In this document: piece by piece, positions 1 to 8,283 of the stretch
Position numbering within the stretch: position 1 is the stretch's first letter
Layout of the letters: each line of letters begins with the position of its first letter
DNA from: Amycolatopsis camponoti
Lineage (GTDB): Bacteria; Actinomycetota; Actinomycetes; Mycobacteriales; Pseudonocardiaceae
Length of the DNA stretch: 64,000 nt
Direction of reading: 5' to 3'
NCBI RefSeq assembly: GCF_902497555.1
Contig: NZ_CABVGP010000002.1
Span: 3,050,501 to 3,114,500 of the forward strand
The notes under the pieces: model-generated
Seen by the model: only the letters and a program-made list of their open reading frames with translations
Database searches by the model: none
Told to the model about the DNA's origin: nothing
Position numbers and translations under genes: made by a program

Positions 1-367
1 GGTAGTAGAAGATCGTCATCGCGAACTGGCACCAGACCGCCAGGAAGCCCATCGGCTTGGAGATCCCGAGCGCCACCCAGTTGTAGACCCCGCCCGGCCA
101 GCCGGAGGCCAGCTCGGCCGAGACCAGGGAGGTCGGCAGCAGGAACACGATCGCCGGGACGACGTAGAGGAAGACGGCGGCGAGGCCGTAGACGGCCATC
201 GTCGGCGCCGGGCGCAGGCTCGCGACGGAACTGGTCGTCATGAGCGCGAGCGCGATCCAGGAGATCCACGCGGCGGCCGGCGGTTTCGCGCGGCCGGTTC
301 CCGCGGTGGCCGGCGGTGACGCCCCGGGTGACTCCGGTGGCCGGTGCGGTCGGTTCGTGGCGGTCAT
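1..367 (-). CDS. APC-family amino-acid permease, N-terminal part
   Basis: The reverse strand encodes about 122 residues from an ATG at 367, and the gene runs off the left edge. After a proline-rich, probably cytoplasmic N-terminus come two hydrophobic segments and the motif GWPGGVYNW, typical of the second membrane helix region of APC-superfamily transporters, especially glutamate/GABA antiporter-like members. It should exchange or import amino acids at the cytoplasmic membrane; the substrate cannot be read from this fragment. The next gene on the same strand (GH15) ends upstream of it at 469, leaving about 100 non-coding bases. Confidence 0.75.
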   Translation of the reverse strand, partial: MTATNRPHRPPESPGASPPATAGTGRAKPPAAAWISWIALALMTTSSVASLRPAPTMAVYGLAAVFLYVVPAIVFLLPTSLVSAELASGWPGGVYNWVALGISKPMGFLAVWCQFAMTIFYY

Positions 368-468
368 GGGTGGTGGCCTCCCGGCTTCACGTCGGTGGGG
401 TGCCTCATCGTGTTCCGCGCCGGGCCCGGCCGGGTCACCCGTCGCGGGCGAGACCGGCGGGCGGCGGG

Positions 469-2283
469 TCAGCCGAGCGCGGCGTCGAGCGTGACGGCGG
501 CGTCGATGAGGGCGAGGTGGGTGAAGGCCTGCGGGAAGTTGCCGAGCTGCTCGCCGGTCGGCGCGATTTCCTCGGCGTAGAGGCCGACGTGGTTGGCGTA
601 GGTGAGCATCTTCTCGAACGCCGTGCGGGCTTCCTCGAGCCGGCCCGCGCGGGCCAGCGCGTCGACGTAGGTGAAGCTGCACAAGGAAAAGGTGCCTTCG
701 TCGCCGCTGAGACCGTCCGGGGACGCGGCCGGGTCGTAGCGGTAGACCAGGCTGTCGGTGACCAGCTCGGCCCGGATCGCGTCCAGTGTGGACAGCCACA
801 GCGGGTCGTGGGCGGGGAGGAAACCGGTGCGGGGCATGCGCAGCAGGGCCGCGTCCAGCTCCTCGCCGGTGTAGTGCTGGACGAAGGCGTTGCGCGTCCG
901 GTGCCAGCCGCGGCCGAGGATCTGGCCGTAGATGGTGTCGCGCTGCCAGGCCCAGTCCTCGACCGGCGCGGGGCGGCCGTGGGCGGCGGCCAGCCGGATG
1001 CCGCGGTCGAAGGCGACCCAGCTCATCAAGCGGCCGTAGGTGAACGACCGGCGGCCGCCCCGGGTCTCCCAGATGCCTTCTTCGGCCTGGTCCCAGTGTT
1101 CGGCGAGCCAATCCAGCGCCGCCCGCAGGGCGGTCCAGCCCTGGTGGGGGAGCTCGAACCCGGCGCGGTCGGCGGCGTAGACGCTGTCGAGGGCCTCGCC
1201 GTAGATGTCGAGCTGCAGCTGCCCGGCCGCGTCGTTGCCGATCCGCACCGGGCTCGACCCCCGGTAGCCGGACCAGTGCGCGAGGCTCTCCTCCTGCAGG
1301 TCGGTGGCGCCGTCGACGCGGTACAGCACCGCGAGCGGCCCGCCGCTGCCCGCCCGGCCTTCGCGGATGCGGTCGCCCAGCCAGCTCCCGAACCGGGCCG
1401 CTTCCTCGGTGAAGCCGAGGGCCAGCAACGCCGAAACCGAGAACGACGCGTCCCGGACCCAGGTGTAGCGGTAGTCCCAGTTGCGCTCCCCGCCGATCCG
1501 CTCGGGCAGGCCGAGGGTGGGCGCGGCGACCAGTCCGCCGGTCGGTGCGTAGGTGAGCAGCTTGAGGGTGATCGCCGAGCGGGCCACGACCTCCCGCCAG
1601 CGGCCGCGGTAGGTCGAGCGGGCCAGCCACGCGCGCCACCAGTCCACGGTGGTGTCGAAGAGCTCCGTGAACTCGGCGACGCGGATTTCGCGCGGGGGCG
1701 CCGCGGCGTCGGTCTCGAGCACGAGCCCGCGGACCTGCCGCGCGGTCAGGGTGAGCCGCAGGTGCACGTCGCCCTCCTCGACGCGCGCGTCGGCGAGGTG
1801 TTCGTCGCCGGGCTCGCGGACCGCGTGCAGCACCAGGGAAGTACCCCGCGCGTTGAACACGGCCCCGCTCCGGACGAGCGTCGCCTGGTGCGGACGGCGG
1901 CCGTAGTCGAAGCGGGGGGCGACCAGCACGTCGAAGGTCATCCGGCCGCGGACGCAGCGCACGAGCCGGGCGATCCGGTGTTCGGTGGTGGCGGCCGGGC
2001 CGCAGGGCGGCATGAAGTCGACCACCTCGCCGATGCCGTCCGGGCCGGAGAAGCGGGTGATCAGCACCGCGGTGTCCGGGTGGTACATCTGCGACGTCGT
2101 GTGCTCGCCGGCCGGGCGGATGCGGAACCGGCCGCCGCGTTCGTCGTCGAGCAGCGCGCCGAAGACCGACGGGGAATCGAAGCGGGGGCAGCAGAACCAG
2201 TCGATCGACCCGTCGGTCGTCACCAGCGCGGCGGTCTGCAGGTCGCCGATGATCCCGTGCTCGGCGATCGTCGTCTCGGTCAT
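469..2283 (-). CDS. Glycoside hydrolase family 15 protein (glucoamylase/trehalase-like)
   Basis: A 604-residue cytoplasmic-looking enzyme with the typical GH15 start (ITEHG-like, then GSIDWFCCPRFDSPSVFG) and the central GGERNWDYRYTWVRDASF block, which belongs to the (alpha/alpha)6 barrel. GH15 enzymes act by inversion on alpha-1,4-glucans or on trehalose; actinobacterial members of this length include trehalases, so trehalose or short glucans are the likely substrates. An in-frame GTG at 2295 exists, but GGAGG lies five bases before the ATG at 2283, which I take as the start. No signal peptide is seen. It is divergent from the MFS gene. Confidence 0.85.
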   Translation of the reverse strand: MTETTIAEHGIIGDLQTAALVTTDGSIDWFCCPRFDSPSVFGALLDDERGGRFRIRPAGEHTTSQMYHPDTAVLITRFSGPDGIGEVVDFMPPCGPAATTEHRIARLVRCVRGRMTFDVLVAPRFDYGRRPHQATLVRSGAVFNARGTSLVLHAVREPGDEHLADARVEEGDVHLRLTLTARQVRGLVLETDAAAPPREIRVAEFTELFDTTVDWWRAWLARSTYRGRWREVVARSAITLKLLTYAPTGGLVAAPTLGLPERIGGERNWDYRYTWVRDASFSVSALLALGFTEEAARFGSWLGDRIREGRAGSGGPLAVLYRVDGATDLQEESLAHWSGYRGSSPVRIGNDAAGQLQLDIYGEALDSVYAADRAGFELPHQGWTALRAALDWLAEHWDQAEEGIWETRGGRRSFTYGRLMSWVAFDRGIRLAAAHGRPAPVEDWAWQRDTIYGQILGRGWHRTRNAFVQHYTGEELDAALLRMPRTGFLPAHDPLWLSTLDAIRAELVTDSLVYRYDPAASPDGLSGDEGTFSLCSFTYVDALARAGRLEEARTAFEKMLTYANHVGLYAEEIAPTGEQLGNFPQAFTHLALIDAAVTLDAALG

Positions 2284-2419
2284 GGGCTCCTCCACGGCAG
2301 GCGGGTCCGGTCGCCTGCACCGTCGCGGGAGCGGGTGGGCGCTGCCTCATCCGCGTGGGGTGAGGTGGCCCGGCGGCGGTCGCGCCACCGTGTGCGGTAC
2401 CCGACCGGAAGGCCCGCCG

Positions 2420-3820
2420 ATGATCGTGCTGCCCCTGGCGCTCGCCCAGTTCGTCGCCAGCTACGCGGCGACCACCATGACCGTGGCCGTCACCGACATC
2501 GCCGCCGACCTCGGCACCACGGTGATCGGCGTGCAGACGGCGATCACCGTGTTCACCCTCACCATGGCGTCGCTCATGGTGCCCGGCAGCAAGCTGAGCG
2601 ACCTGCTGGGCCGCAAGCGGTGCTTCCTGGCCGGGCTGGTCGTCTACGGCGCGGGCGCGCTGCTGGCCTCGGCGGCCCCCGGACCGGGGCTGCTGATCAC
2701 CGGTTACTCGGTGCTGGAGGGGATCGGGTCGGCGCTGATGATCCCGCCGATCTACATCCTGGTCACGGTGACCAGCCGCGACGTCGAGACCCGTGCCCGC
2801 GCGTTCGGCGTGGTGAGCGGGGCGGGCGCGCTGGGTGCCGCGGCCGGGCCGCTGGTCGGCGGCCTGGTCACGACGTGGCTCGGGTGGCGTGCATCCTTTC
2901 TCCTGCAGGTGCTCCTGGTCGTGCTGATCCTCCTGCTGGCGCTGCGCCTCCCCGAGCCGCCCGCCCCGCCCCGCGAGAAGCGGTTCGACGTCGCCGGCGC
3001 GATCCTGTCGGCGGCCGGCCTGTTCTTCGTCGTCTTCGGCGTCCTGCAGGCGGGCACGTACGGCTGGCTGGTCTCACGGGCGGACTTCGCCGTCGGCGGG
3101 GTCGTGCTGCTGCGGGCCGGCGGGCTCTCGCCGGTGTGGCTGTTCGCCGGCATCGGCGCCGCCTTCCTGTGGGTGTTCTTCGCACACGTCCGCGCGCGGG
3201 AGCGGGCGGGCCGTGAGCCGCTCGTGCCCTCGGGGCTCTTCCGCGACCGCGTCACCGGGCTCGGGCTGCTGACCCAGCACGTGCAGTGGCTCGTCCTGCA
3301 GGGCTCGTTCTTCGTCGTGGCGGTCTTCCTGCAGCAGGTTCGCGGCTACGACGCGATCGAAACCGGGCTGATGCTGACCCCCGCGACGGTCGGCATCCTG
3401 GGCGCCTCGGCCACCGCCGGCCGGATGGCGCGGCGGCATCCCCAGCGGCGCCTGGTCCGCGCCGGCTTCGTCCTCGCCCTCGCGGGGCTGGTCCTCGTCC
3501 TGCTGCTGGTGCGGGCCGGCTCCGGCGTGGCGAGCGCGATCCCCGGGCTGTTCCTGCTCGGTGCCGGGGTCGGGATCATGCTGACGGCGTCGGTGAACCT
3601 GGTGCAGTCCCGGTTTCCGGACTCCGCCCAGGGCGACATCTCGGGGGTGTCGCGCAGCGTGTCGAACCTCGGCTCGGCGGTGGGGACGGCGCTCGCCGGC
3701 GCCGTCCTGGCCGGGACGCCGCACCTCGGCGGACGGTCCTTCGCGCTGGCTCTCGCGACCTTGGCGGTCGTGGCGGTGGCCGGGCTGGTCGCCGCCCTGC
3801 TGCTGCCGGCGCCGGACTGA
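2420..3820 (+). CDS. MFS drug-type exporter (DHA2-like)
   Basis: A 466-residue integral membrane protein. The reading frame is open far upstream, but the protein clearly begins at the ATG at 2420 behind GGAAGG, directly entering the first membrane helix. The loop between helices 2 and 3 has the MFS signature (SDLLGRKRCFLAG), and helix 5 contains the antiporter-type GAGALGAAAGPLVGG. The number of hydrophobic segments suggests the 14-helix DHA2 family, proton-driven exporters of drugs or metabolites. The final part has NLVQSRFPDSAQGDISGVSRSVSNLG, common in actinobacterial members. The substrate is unknown. Its 3' half is overlapped on the other strand by the read-through end of the K+ channel frame. 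Confidence 0.85.
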   Translation: MIVLPLALAQFVASYAATTMTVAVTDIAADLGTTVIGVQTAITVFTLTMASLMVPGSKLSDLLGRKRCFLAGLVVYGAGALLASAAPGPGLLITGYSVLEGIGSALMIPPIYILVTVTSRDVETRARAFGVVSGAGALGAAAGPLVGGLVTTWLGWRASFLLQVLLVVLILLLALRLPEPPAPPREKRFDVAGAILSAAGLFFVVFGVLQAGTYGWLVSRADFAVGGVVLLRAGGLSPVWLFAGIGAAFLWVFFAHVRARERAGREPLVPSGLFRDRVTGLGLLTQHVQWLVLQGSFFVVAVFLQQVRGYDAIETGLMLTPATVGILGASATAGRMARRHPQRRLVRAGFVLALAGLVLVLLLVRAGSGVASAIPGLFLLGAGVGIMLTASVNLVQSRFPDSAQGDISGVSRSVSNLGSAVGTALAGAVLAGTPHLGGRSFALALATLAVVAVAGLVAALLLPAPD

Positions 3821-4333
3821 TCCGTCCCTTGTGGACGAACGCCGGTGCCGCACGGCGGTCACGATCACCCGCAGCACCACGCTCAGCACCACCAGGTCCG
3901 CGGCCATCTGGAAGGTCACCAGCACCCGGGCGGCTGGCGAGATCGGTGTGATGTCGCCGAAGCCGACCGTGGCGAACACGGTGACCGTGAAGTAGAGCGC
4001 GTCGGTGCGGGTCAGGCCGGTGCCGAAGGACCCCGGCCGGTCGTGGGCGAGCACGTAGTAGACGTCGGCGAACAGGAGCAGGAACAGCGGGACGACGAGC
4101 GCGAGCGCCTGGACGCCCTGCCAGGCGGGGTAGGGCGAGCGCAGGATCATCCGCACCTCGCCGGCGACCAGCAGGACCACGACGGCGAGACCGGCGGCGA
4201 AGACGGCCACCGTCCACGGCCGCAGGGCCTGGTCGACCGGGAGCAGGTAGTACAGGCAGAGCAGCGCGGTGACCGTCAGCAGGGGTCGAAGCACCGCGAG
4301 GTGGACGAACCGCCACCGCCGCGTCGCGGTCAA
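3074..4333 (-). CDS. Two-helix potassium channel with unusual long 3' read-through
   Basis: The first ~170 residues form an ion channel: several N-terminal hydrophobic segments, a pore helix and the selectivity filter in TVTVFATVGFGDITP, then a last helix. The start is a TTG overlapping the TGA of the upstream SHOCT gene (TTGA), so translation is probably coupled. After the last helix (VTAVRHRRSS, near 3850) no stop follows; the frame stays open for another ~250 low-complexity, Arg/Gly/Gln-rich residues antisense to the MFS gene until 3074. I regard only about 3830-4333 as convincingly channel. A lost stop codon or a small indel could explain the tail. Confidence 0.7.
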   Translation of the reverse strand: MTATRRWRFVHLAVLRPLLTVTALLCLYYLLPVDQALRPWTVAVFAAGLAVVVLLVAGEVRMILRSPYPAWQGVQALALVVPLFLLLFADVYYVLAHDRPGSFGTGLTRTDALYFTVTVFATVGFGDITPISPAARVLVTFQMAADLVVLSVVLRVIVTAVRHRRSSTRDGSVRRRQQQGGDQPGHRHDRQGRESQREGPSAEVRRPGQDGAGERRPHRRAEVRHAARHPRDVALGGVRKPGLHQVHRRRQHDPDPGTEQEQPGDRARHAGAGPHQQQDEDQPREGEDEAGADQAPLGMPPRHPAGGGRGAQDADRRGGQHQPGFDRVVAANLLQEDRHDEERALQDEPLHVLGQQPEPGDAVAEEPRGHERLTARPLPRADVCEEHPQEGGADAGEQPHRREPAGPQQHDPADGEVRP

Positions 4334-4734
4334 CGCGCGAGAGCCTTCTGCTTGAGCGCGTGGTATTCCGCGTCGTCGATGACGCCTTCCTCCAGCAGCC
4401 GCCGGGCTTCGGCGATCTGCGCCGCGCCCGTGGTGTCCGAAGTGGACACCGAGCGGACGTAGTCCTCGAACCGGCGCTGCTGGGCCAGGTGGTACGCCCG
4501 CCGCCGTTCACCGAGGTGCCTGCCCTGGATGCCCAGGTACAGCAGGACGCCGAGGATCGGCAGCACGAGCACCAGCACCGTCCAGCCGGCCTTGGCCCAG
4601 CCGGACACGTCGGTGCGGCGGTACAGGTCGCCCAGTGCCACGAACAGCAGGCAGAACCAGGCGACCCAGCAGAAGAAGACCAGCATCGTCCCCAAGAGGT
4701 CGAAGAACGGGTACTCCGCGTTCGCCAGGGTCAT
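4330..4734 (-). CDS. SHOCT-domain membrane protein with PLD N-terminal-like helices
   Basis: A 134-residue protein with two membrane helices (about residues 10-33 and 48-68, the second ending in LGVLLYLGIQGR) and a C-terminal SHOCT motif, EARRLLEEGVIDDAEYHALKQKAL. This architecture is common in actinobacteria, often with channels or stress genes; SHOCT segments are thought to mediate oligomerisation or membrane-proximal interactions. GAGGAG precedes the ATG by five bases. The TGA overlaps the TTG of the K+ channel gene, so the two proteins are probably made in equal amounts and may work together. Confidence 0.8.
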   Translation of the reverse strand: MTLANAEYPFFDLLGTMLVFFCWVAWFCLLFVALGDLYRRTDVSGWAKAGWTVLVLVLPILGVLLYLGIQGRHLGERRRAYHLAQQRRFEDYVRSVSTSDTTGAAQIAEARRLLEEGVIDDAEYHALKQKALAR

Positions 4735-4846
4735 GACGTCTCCTCACACACGGGATCGGGGCCGGGCACGCTCGGGCGTGCCCGGCTCACTCGACCGGAT
4801 CCCGGGTCCGCCCGCCTCACCCGCGCCGGGTGGGGCGAGCGGTGCG

Positions 4847-7513
4847 TCAGGTCGTGAAGTCGGCGACCTCGGCGTCGAGGAGACCGCGCTCCTGCGCGAT
4901 CGCCACCGCCTCGCGCCTGCTGCGGACGTCGAGCTTCGTGTAGATGCCGCGGACGTGGGTCTTGACGGTGTTCGGCGAGACGGTCAGGTCCTCGGCGATC
5001 TCGTCGATCGACCGCTGGGTCGGCAGCAGGCGCAGGACGCTGCGTTCGCGTTCGGTCAGCGGGGCCGGCATCGGCGGGGTGCGCAGCCGGCGTCGCAGGG
5101 CGAGGATCTCACCGGCGAACCGTTCGCCGGTGCCCAGGCCGCCCAGCCGGCTGGTCAGGAACCCGACCAGCTCCGGCGGGGCGAAGACGAACGGGAACCG
5201 GACGCCGGTCGGTTCGGCGACGCGCAACGCCTCGTCCAGCAAGCGGACCGCCCGCTCCCGCGCACCCGCCGCCAGCGCGGCCTGCACGCCGACGAGGGAC
5301 GCCTCGATCGTGGCCCACGGCAGCGCCATGGGTGGTCCGTCCTCCGCCAGGGACCGCAGCACGGAGCTCGCCGCGAGGTGGCGGCCGAGCCGCAGCTGGG
5401 TCCGCGCGCGCATCAGCAGCAGCTCACCCGACCCGGCGAGGATCGGGTGGGCCCAGCGCACGGCCTCCCTGGCCTGGCTCGCCGCCCCCAGCCGCAACGC
5501 CGCGCGCTGTTCCAGCACGGCGCACAAAGCCGCGTGGCCGGCGGGGCAGGCCCGGCCGGTCCCGAGCCGGATGCGGGCCCGGCGCATCCGCCGCAGTCCC
5601 GCGTGCCAGCCGCCGAGCTCGAACTCCGCGGCTCCCCGCAGCGTTTCCGCGACCAGCCGGAGGTCCTGGGCCGCTCGCGCGGGGGCGTCACCGACGAGCT
5701 GTCCGATCCGCTTCGCGTGCGTCAGGGCGTCGGCGGGTTGGCCGCGCAGCAGGGCGCCGTAAGCGAGCAGGGCGCACGCTTCGGCTCCTTGCAGCGACCG
5801 GAAATGATCCTGCCGCGCCCGCCGGGCCTCGGCGCGGCGGGCGAGCGTCTCCATCACGCGGTAGTCGCCGTCGTAGCCGGCCAGCTCGCCCAGCGTGGTG
5901 AGGCACTGGGCGACCGTGAAGTCTTCGTCGCGCCGCTCCGCGGTGTCGAGGACCCGGACCAGCTCCGCGCGGGCCGCCGCGCGGTCGTGCGGGGCGAGGA
6001 GGACGGCGGTCCGGTGGAGGGTCGCGAGGTCACCGAGGCCGGCCTCGGCGGCCAGCCGCTCATCGACCTGCTCGGCCGCGCGGACGGCCTGCACCGGAGT
6101 GCGGTCGAGCCGGGTGAGCCGGGAGTACGCCAGCTGGCGCAGGACGGTCAGCTCCGCCGTCGGCCGGTCCGGCCACGCCACCTCCGCCCGGGCCAGCTGC
6201 AGCCCGGCCGCCGACGTCTCCGCGGCCTCCAGGCACAGCGCGGCCGAGATCAGCGCCGCCAGCGGATCGGCCGTGACCCGCCGGTTTTCGAGCACGGTCA
6301 GTGCCAGCCGCAGGACGTGGTGCTCGCCCGCGAGGAACAGCGGCACGGCGTTCTCCCGCAGCAGTTCGCCGACCCGGGCGGGATTGCCCGAGCGGACGCT
6401 GTGCAGCAGCGCCGGTGCCGGGCGGTCGTGTCCGGCGAACCAGCGCGCCGCCGTCGCGTGCAGGGTCCGGCTCCGGTCCGGGGCGCGCCGCTGCAGGTCC
6501 GCGCGCAGGTAGGTGCGCAGCAGCGGCGTCACGCTGTGGTGCGGCGGACTGCCACCGGACTCGACCACCCGGGTGGCCGGCTCGCCCAGCTCGCGGAGCG
6601 TCGCCTCTGCGTCCGCGCGGCCGCAGAGCACCGGCGCGAGCCCGGCCGGGACCTCGTCGCAGATGCTGATCGTGCGGAGCAGCTCCCGCTGCACCGGGGT
6701 CAGTGGGGCGAGGACTTCGTCGGTCAGGTAGTCGAGCACCGCGGTGTCGCGGCCGGTGTCGAAGTCCCGCAGGCTGCCGTGGCGGACGGCGGACGCGGCG
6801 GCGAGGCGCAGCCCGGCCGGCCAGCCCCCGGTCCGGGCGACGAGCGGGCCGACCTCGTCCGGCGGGACCGTCGCCCGGGCCGTGGCGAGCAAGGCCTTCG
6901 CTTCCTCGGTGGAGAACCGCAACTGCTCGGCGCCGACCTCGACGAGCCGGTCCGCGAGCCGGGCCCGGCCCAGCGGCAGCGGCGGCTCCCGCCGGCTCGT
7001 GACGGCCAGGCACAGGCCCGCCGGCTGGTGCCGGACCAGTTCCCGCAGCCCGTGCCACGGGCCGGGGGCGGTGATCTCCTGGGCGCCGTCGAGGACGAGC
7101 ACGACGGGCTCGGGCAACGCGTCCAGTGCGTCGGCCACCCGGGCCAGGAAGGCGAGGTCGGTGCTGGGCTCGCCGGGTACTTCCAGCTGCCGCAGCGAGG
7201 AGCCGTCCGGGACGGGCCCGCAGCGGCCCAGCGACTCGAGGACCGCGGCCCAGAAGAGCCGGTCATCGTTGTCATCGGCGTCGGCGGACAGCCAGGCGAC
7301 CGCGTCGCGGCCCCGGCGGCGCGCCCAGTCGGCGAGGAGCACCGTCTTGCCGAACCCGGCCGGGGCGCCGACGAACACGATGGCCGCCTCGCCCCTTCCG
7401 TCGAGGGGGCCGAGCAGACGCGGTCGCGACACGAAATCCGACGGCGGGCCGGGGACGGTGATCTTCGCCCTCGGGACCCGTCTTCGGGGCGAGTCATCGC
7501 GGCACGGGTTCAT
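4847..7513 (-). CDS. LAL-type (MalT-like) LuxR transcriptional regulator 1
   Basis: An 888-residue regulator. Residues ~49-57 form a Walker A motif (GAPAGFGKT) in an NTPase module with a VLVLDGAQEI Walker B-like strand near residue 145. A long helical repeat region of TPR/MalT type follows, then a C-terminal LuxR helix-turn-helix (LTERERSVLRLL through NTVKTHVRGIYTKLDV). LAL proteins bind ATP and an inducer and activate sigma-70 promoters. The frame begins at 7546, but AAGGAG nine bases upstream supports the ATG at 7513. It is divergent from two small genes. A close paralogue lies at 11366-13921 with nearly the same HTH sequence. Confidence 0.9.
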   Translation of the reverse strand: MNPCRDDSPRRRVPRAKITVPGPPSDFVSRPRLLGPLDGRGEAAIVFVGAPAGFGKTVLLADWARRRGRDAVAWLSADADDNDDRLFWAAVLESLGRCGPVPDGSSLRQLEVPGEPSTDLAFLARVADALDALPEPVVLVLDGAQEITAPGPWHGLRELVRHQPAGLCLAVTSRREPPLPLGRARLADRLVEVGAEQLRFSTEEAKALLATARATVPPDEVGPLVARTGGWPAGLRLAAASAVRHGSLRDFDTGRDTAVLDYLTDEVLAPLTPVQRELLRTISICDEVPAGLAPVLCGRADAEATLRELGEPATRVVESGGSPPHHSVTPLLRTYLRADLQRRAPDRSRTLHATAARWFAGHDRPAPALLHSVRSGNPARVGELLRENAVPLFLAGEHHVLRLALTVLENRRVTADPLAALISAALCLEAAETSAAGLQLARAEVAWPDRPTAELTVLRQLAYSRLTRLDRTPVQAVRAAEQVDERLAAEAGLGDLATLHRTAVLLAPHDRAAARAELVRVLDTAERRDEDFTVAQCLTTLGELAGYDGDYRVMETLARRAEARRARQDHFRSLQGAEACALLAYGALLRGQPADALTHAKRIGQLVGDAPARAAQDLRLVAETLRGAAEFELGGWHAGLRRMRRARIRLGTGRACPAGHAALCAVLEQRAALRLGAASQAREAVRWAHPILAGSGELLLMRARTQLRLGRHLAASSVLRSLAEDGPPMALPWATIEASLVGVQAALAAGARERAVRLLDEALRVAEPTGVRFPFVFAPPELVGFLTSRLGGLGTGERFAGEILALRRRLRTPPMPAPLTERERSVLRLLPTQRSIDEIAEDLTVSPNTVKTHVRGIYTKLDVRSRREAVAIAQERGLLDAEVADFTT

Positions 7514-7727
7514 GCGCAATTCTCCTTCGCGCTCGGTTCCGGACATTCTCGGCGGATCCTGCCACGCAATTAGCTCGGCTCACCCGCTGCGGGCGACGAA
7601 AACGACAGCCGTGCGCAGAATCGTGTGCGCCGTGAAAAGTCGTGGAGATTCCCCGGAAAGCCGTCGCGGCGGCACGCGCCGATTCGCCGCCTCCCAGTTC
7701 CTCTGGCTCGGGCCGGGTGAGGTCGTG

Positions 7728-7979
7728 GTGCTCGACGTGGTGCGGACGGGCCGGATCAGCGTCGGCTCGGTCCTGCTCTGGCTGGTCGTGGCGCTGGCCG
7801 CCCTGACGCCGGTGGCCGAGGTGCGGGTCGGCGTCCGGGCCGGTGCGGACCTGGTCGCCCGGCTGCTGTTCCTGCCGCCGCGCGGGTGGTCGATGGCCGT
7901 CGTCCTGATCGACGTCGTCGTGCTCGCCCGCGCGTGGTATTCGGCGGGCCGGGCGCGGCGGGACGGGGGCACCCGGTGA
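7728..7979 (+). CDS. Small two-helix membrane protein, unknown function
   Basis: About 83 residues with two hydrophobic stretches (SVLLWLVVALAAL and MAVVLIDVVVLARAW) joined by a charged loop; it ends in basic residues, suggesting both termini are cytoplasmic. The frame is open far upstream. I chose the GTG at 7728 because GTGAGG lies five bases before it; GTG codons at 7611 and 7725 are alternatives. Its TGA overlaps the GTG of the next gene (GTGA), so the two are translationally coupled. I do not recognise a family. It is divergent from LAL regulator 1. Confidence 0.55.
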   Translation: MLDVVRTGRISVGSVLLWLVVALAALTPVAEVRVGVRAGADLVARLLFLPPRGWSMAVVLIDVVVLARAWYSAGRARRDGGTR

Positions 7980-8248
7980 GCCGGCCCGCCCTCCTCGGCT
8001 TCCGGGCGGGCGTGAATTACGTCTTCCGGGGGTGCGGGGCAATTCCGGAATGGGTCGTCGAAGGCGTCGACGGCTTTCGGGGTGTGCTCGTCGTCCCCGT
8101 TCCACCCGAAACAATCGTCTTCGGCACGCTGGGAGACCCCGGCAGCCTGCCCCGAATCCTGGGCAGGCTCGAGGCGCTCGGGATGCGCGTGGCGTCCGTG
8201 CACCGCGTCCGGGAACTCCCGGGGTCGCCGCCCGGCGGGAGTTCCTGA
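7976..8248 (+). CDS. Small hypothetical protein coupled to the preceding membrane protein
   Basis: Ninety residues, starting at the GTG inside the GTGA overlap with the upstream gene. It has no membrane segment or signal peptide. The sequence alternates short hydrophobic strands (GVLVVPVPPETIVFG) with a helix (PRILGRLEALGMRVASVHRV), suggesting a small alpha/beta fold. I do not recognise the family. The overlap suggests it works with, or is anchored by, the small membrane protein. The following gene, DUF2252, converges on it. Confidence 0.55.
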   Translation: MSRPALLGFRAGVNYVFRGCGAIPEWVVEGVDGFRGVLVVPVPPETIVFGTLGDPGSLPRILGRLEALGMRVASVHRVRELPGSPPGGSS

Positions 8249-8283
8249 CCCGCCGCCGGGCTCCGCCCGCGCGAGGCGGTCCG

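Noticed and set aside
316..3216. A 966-codon plus-strand frame over the GH15 and MFS genes
   Set aside because: It crosses two recognised genes on different strands and encodes only low-complexity Arg/Gly/Ala sequence.
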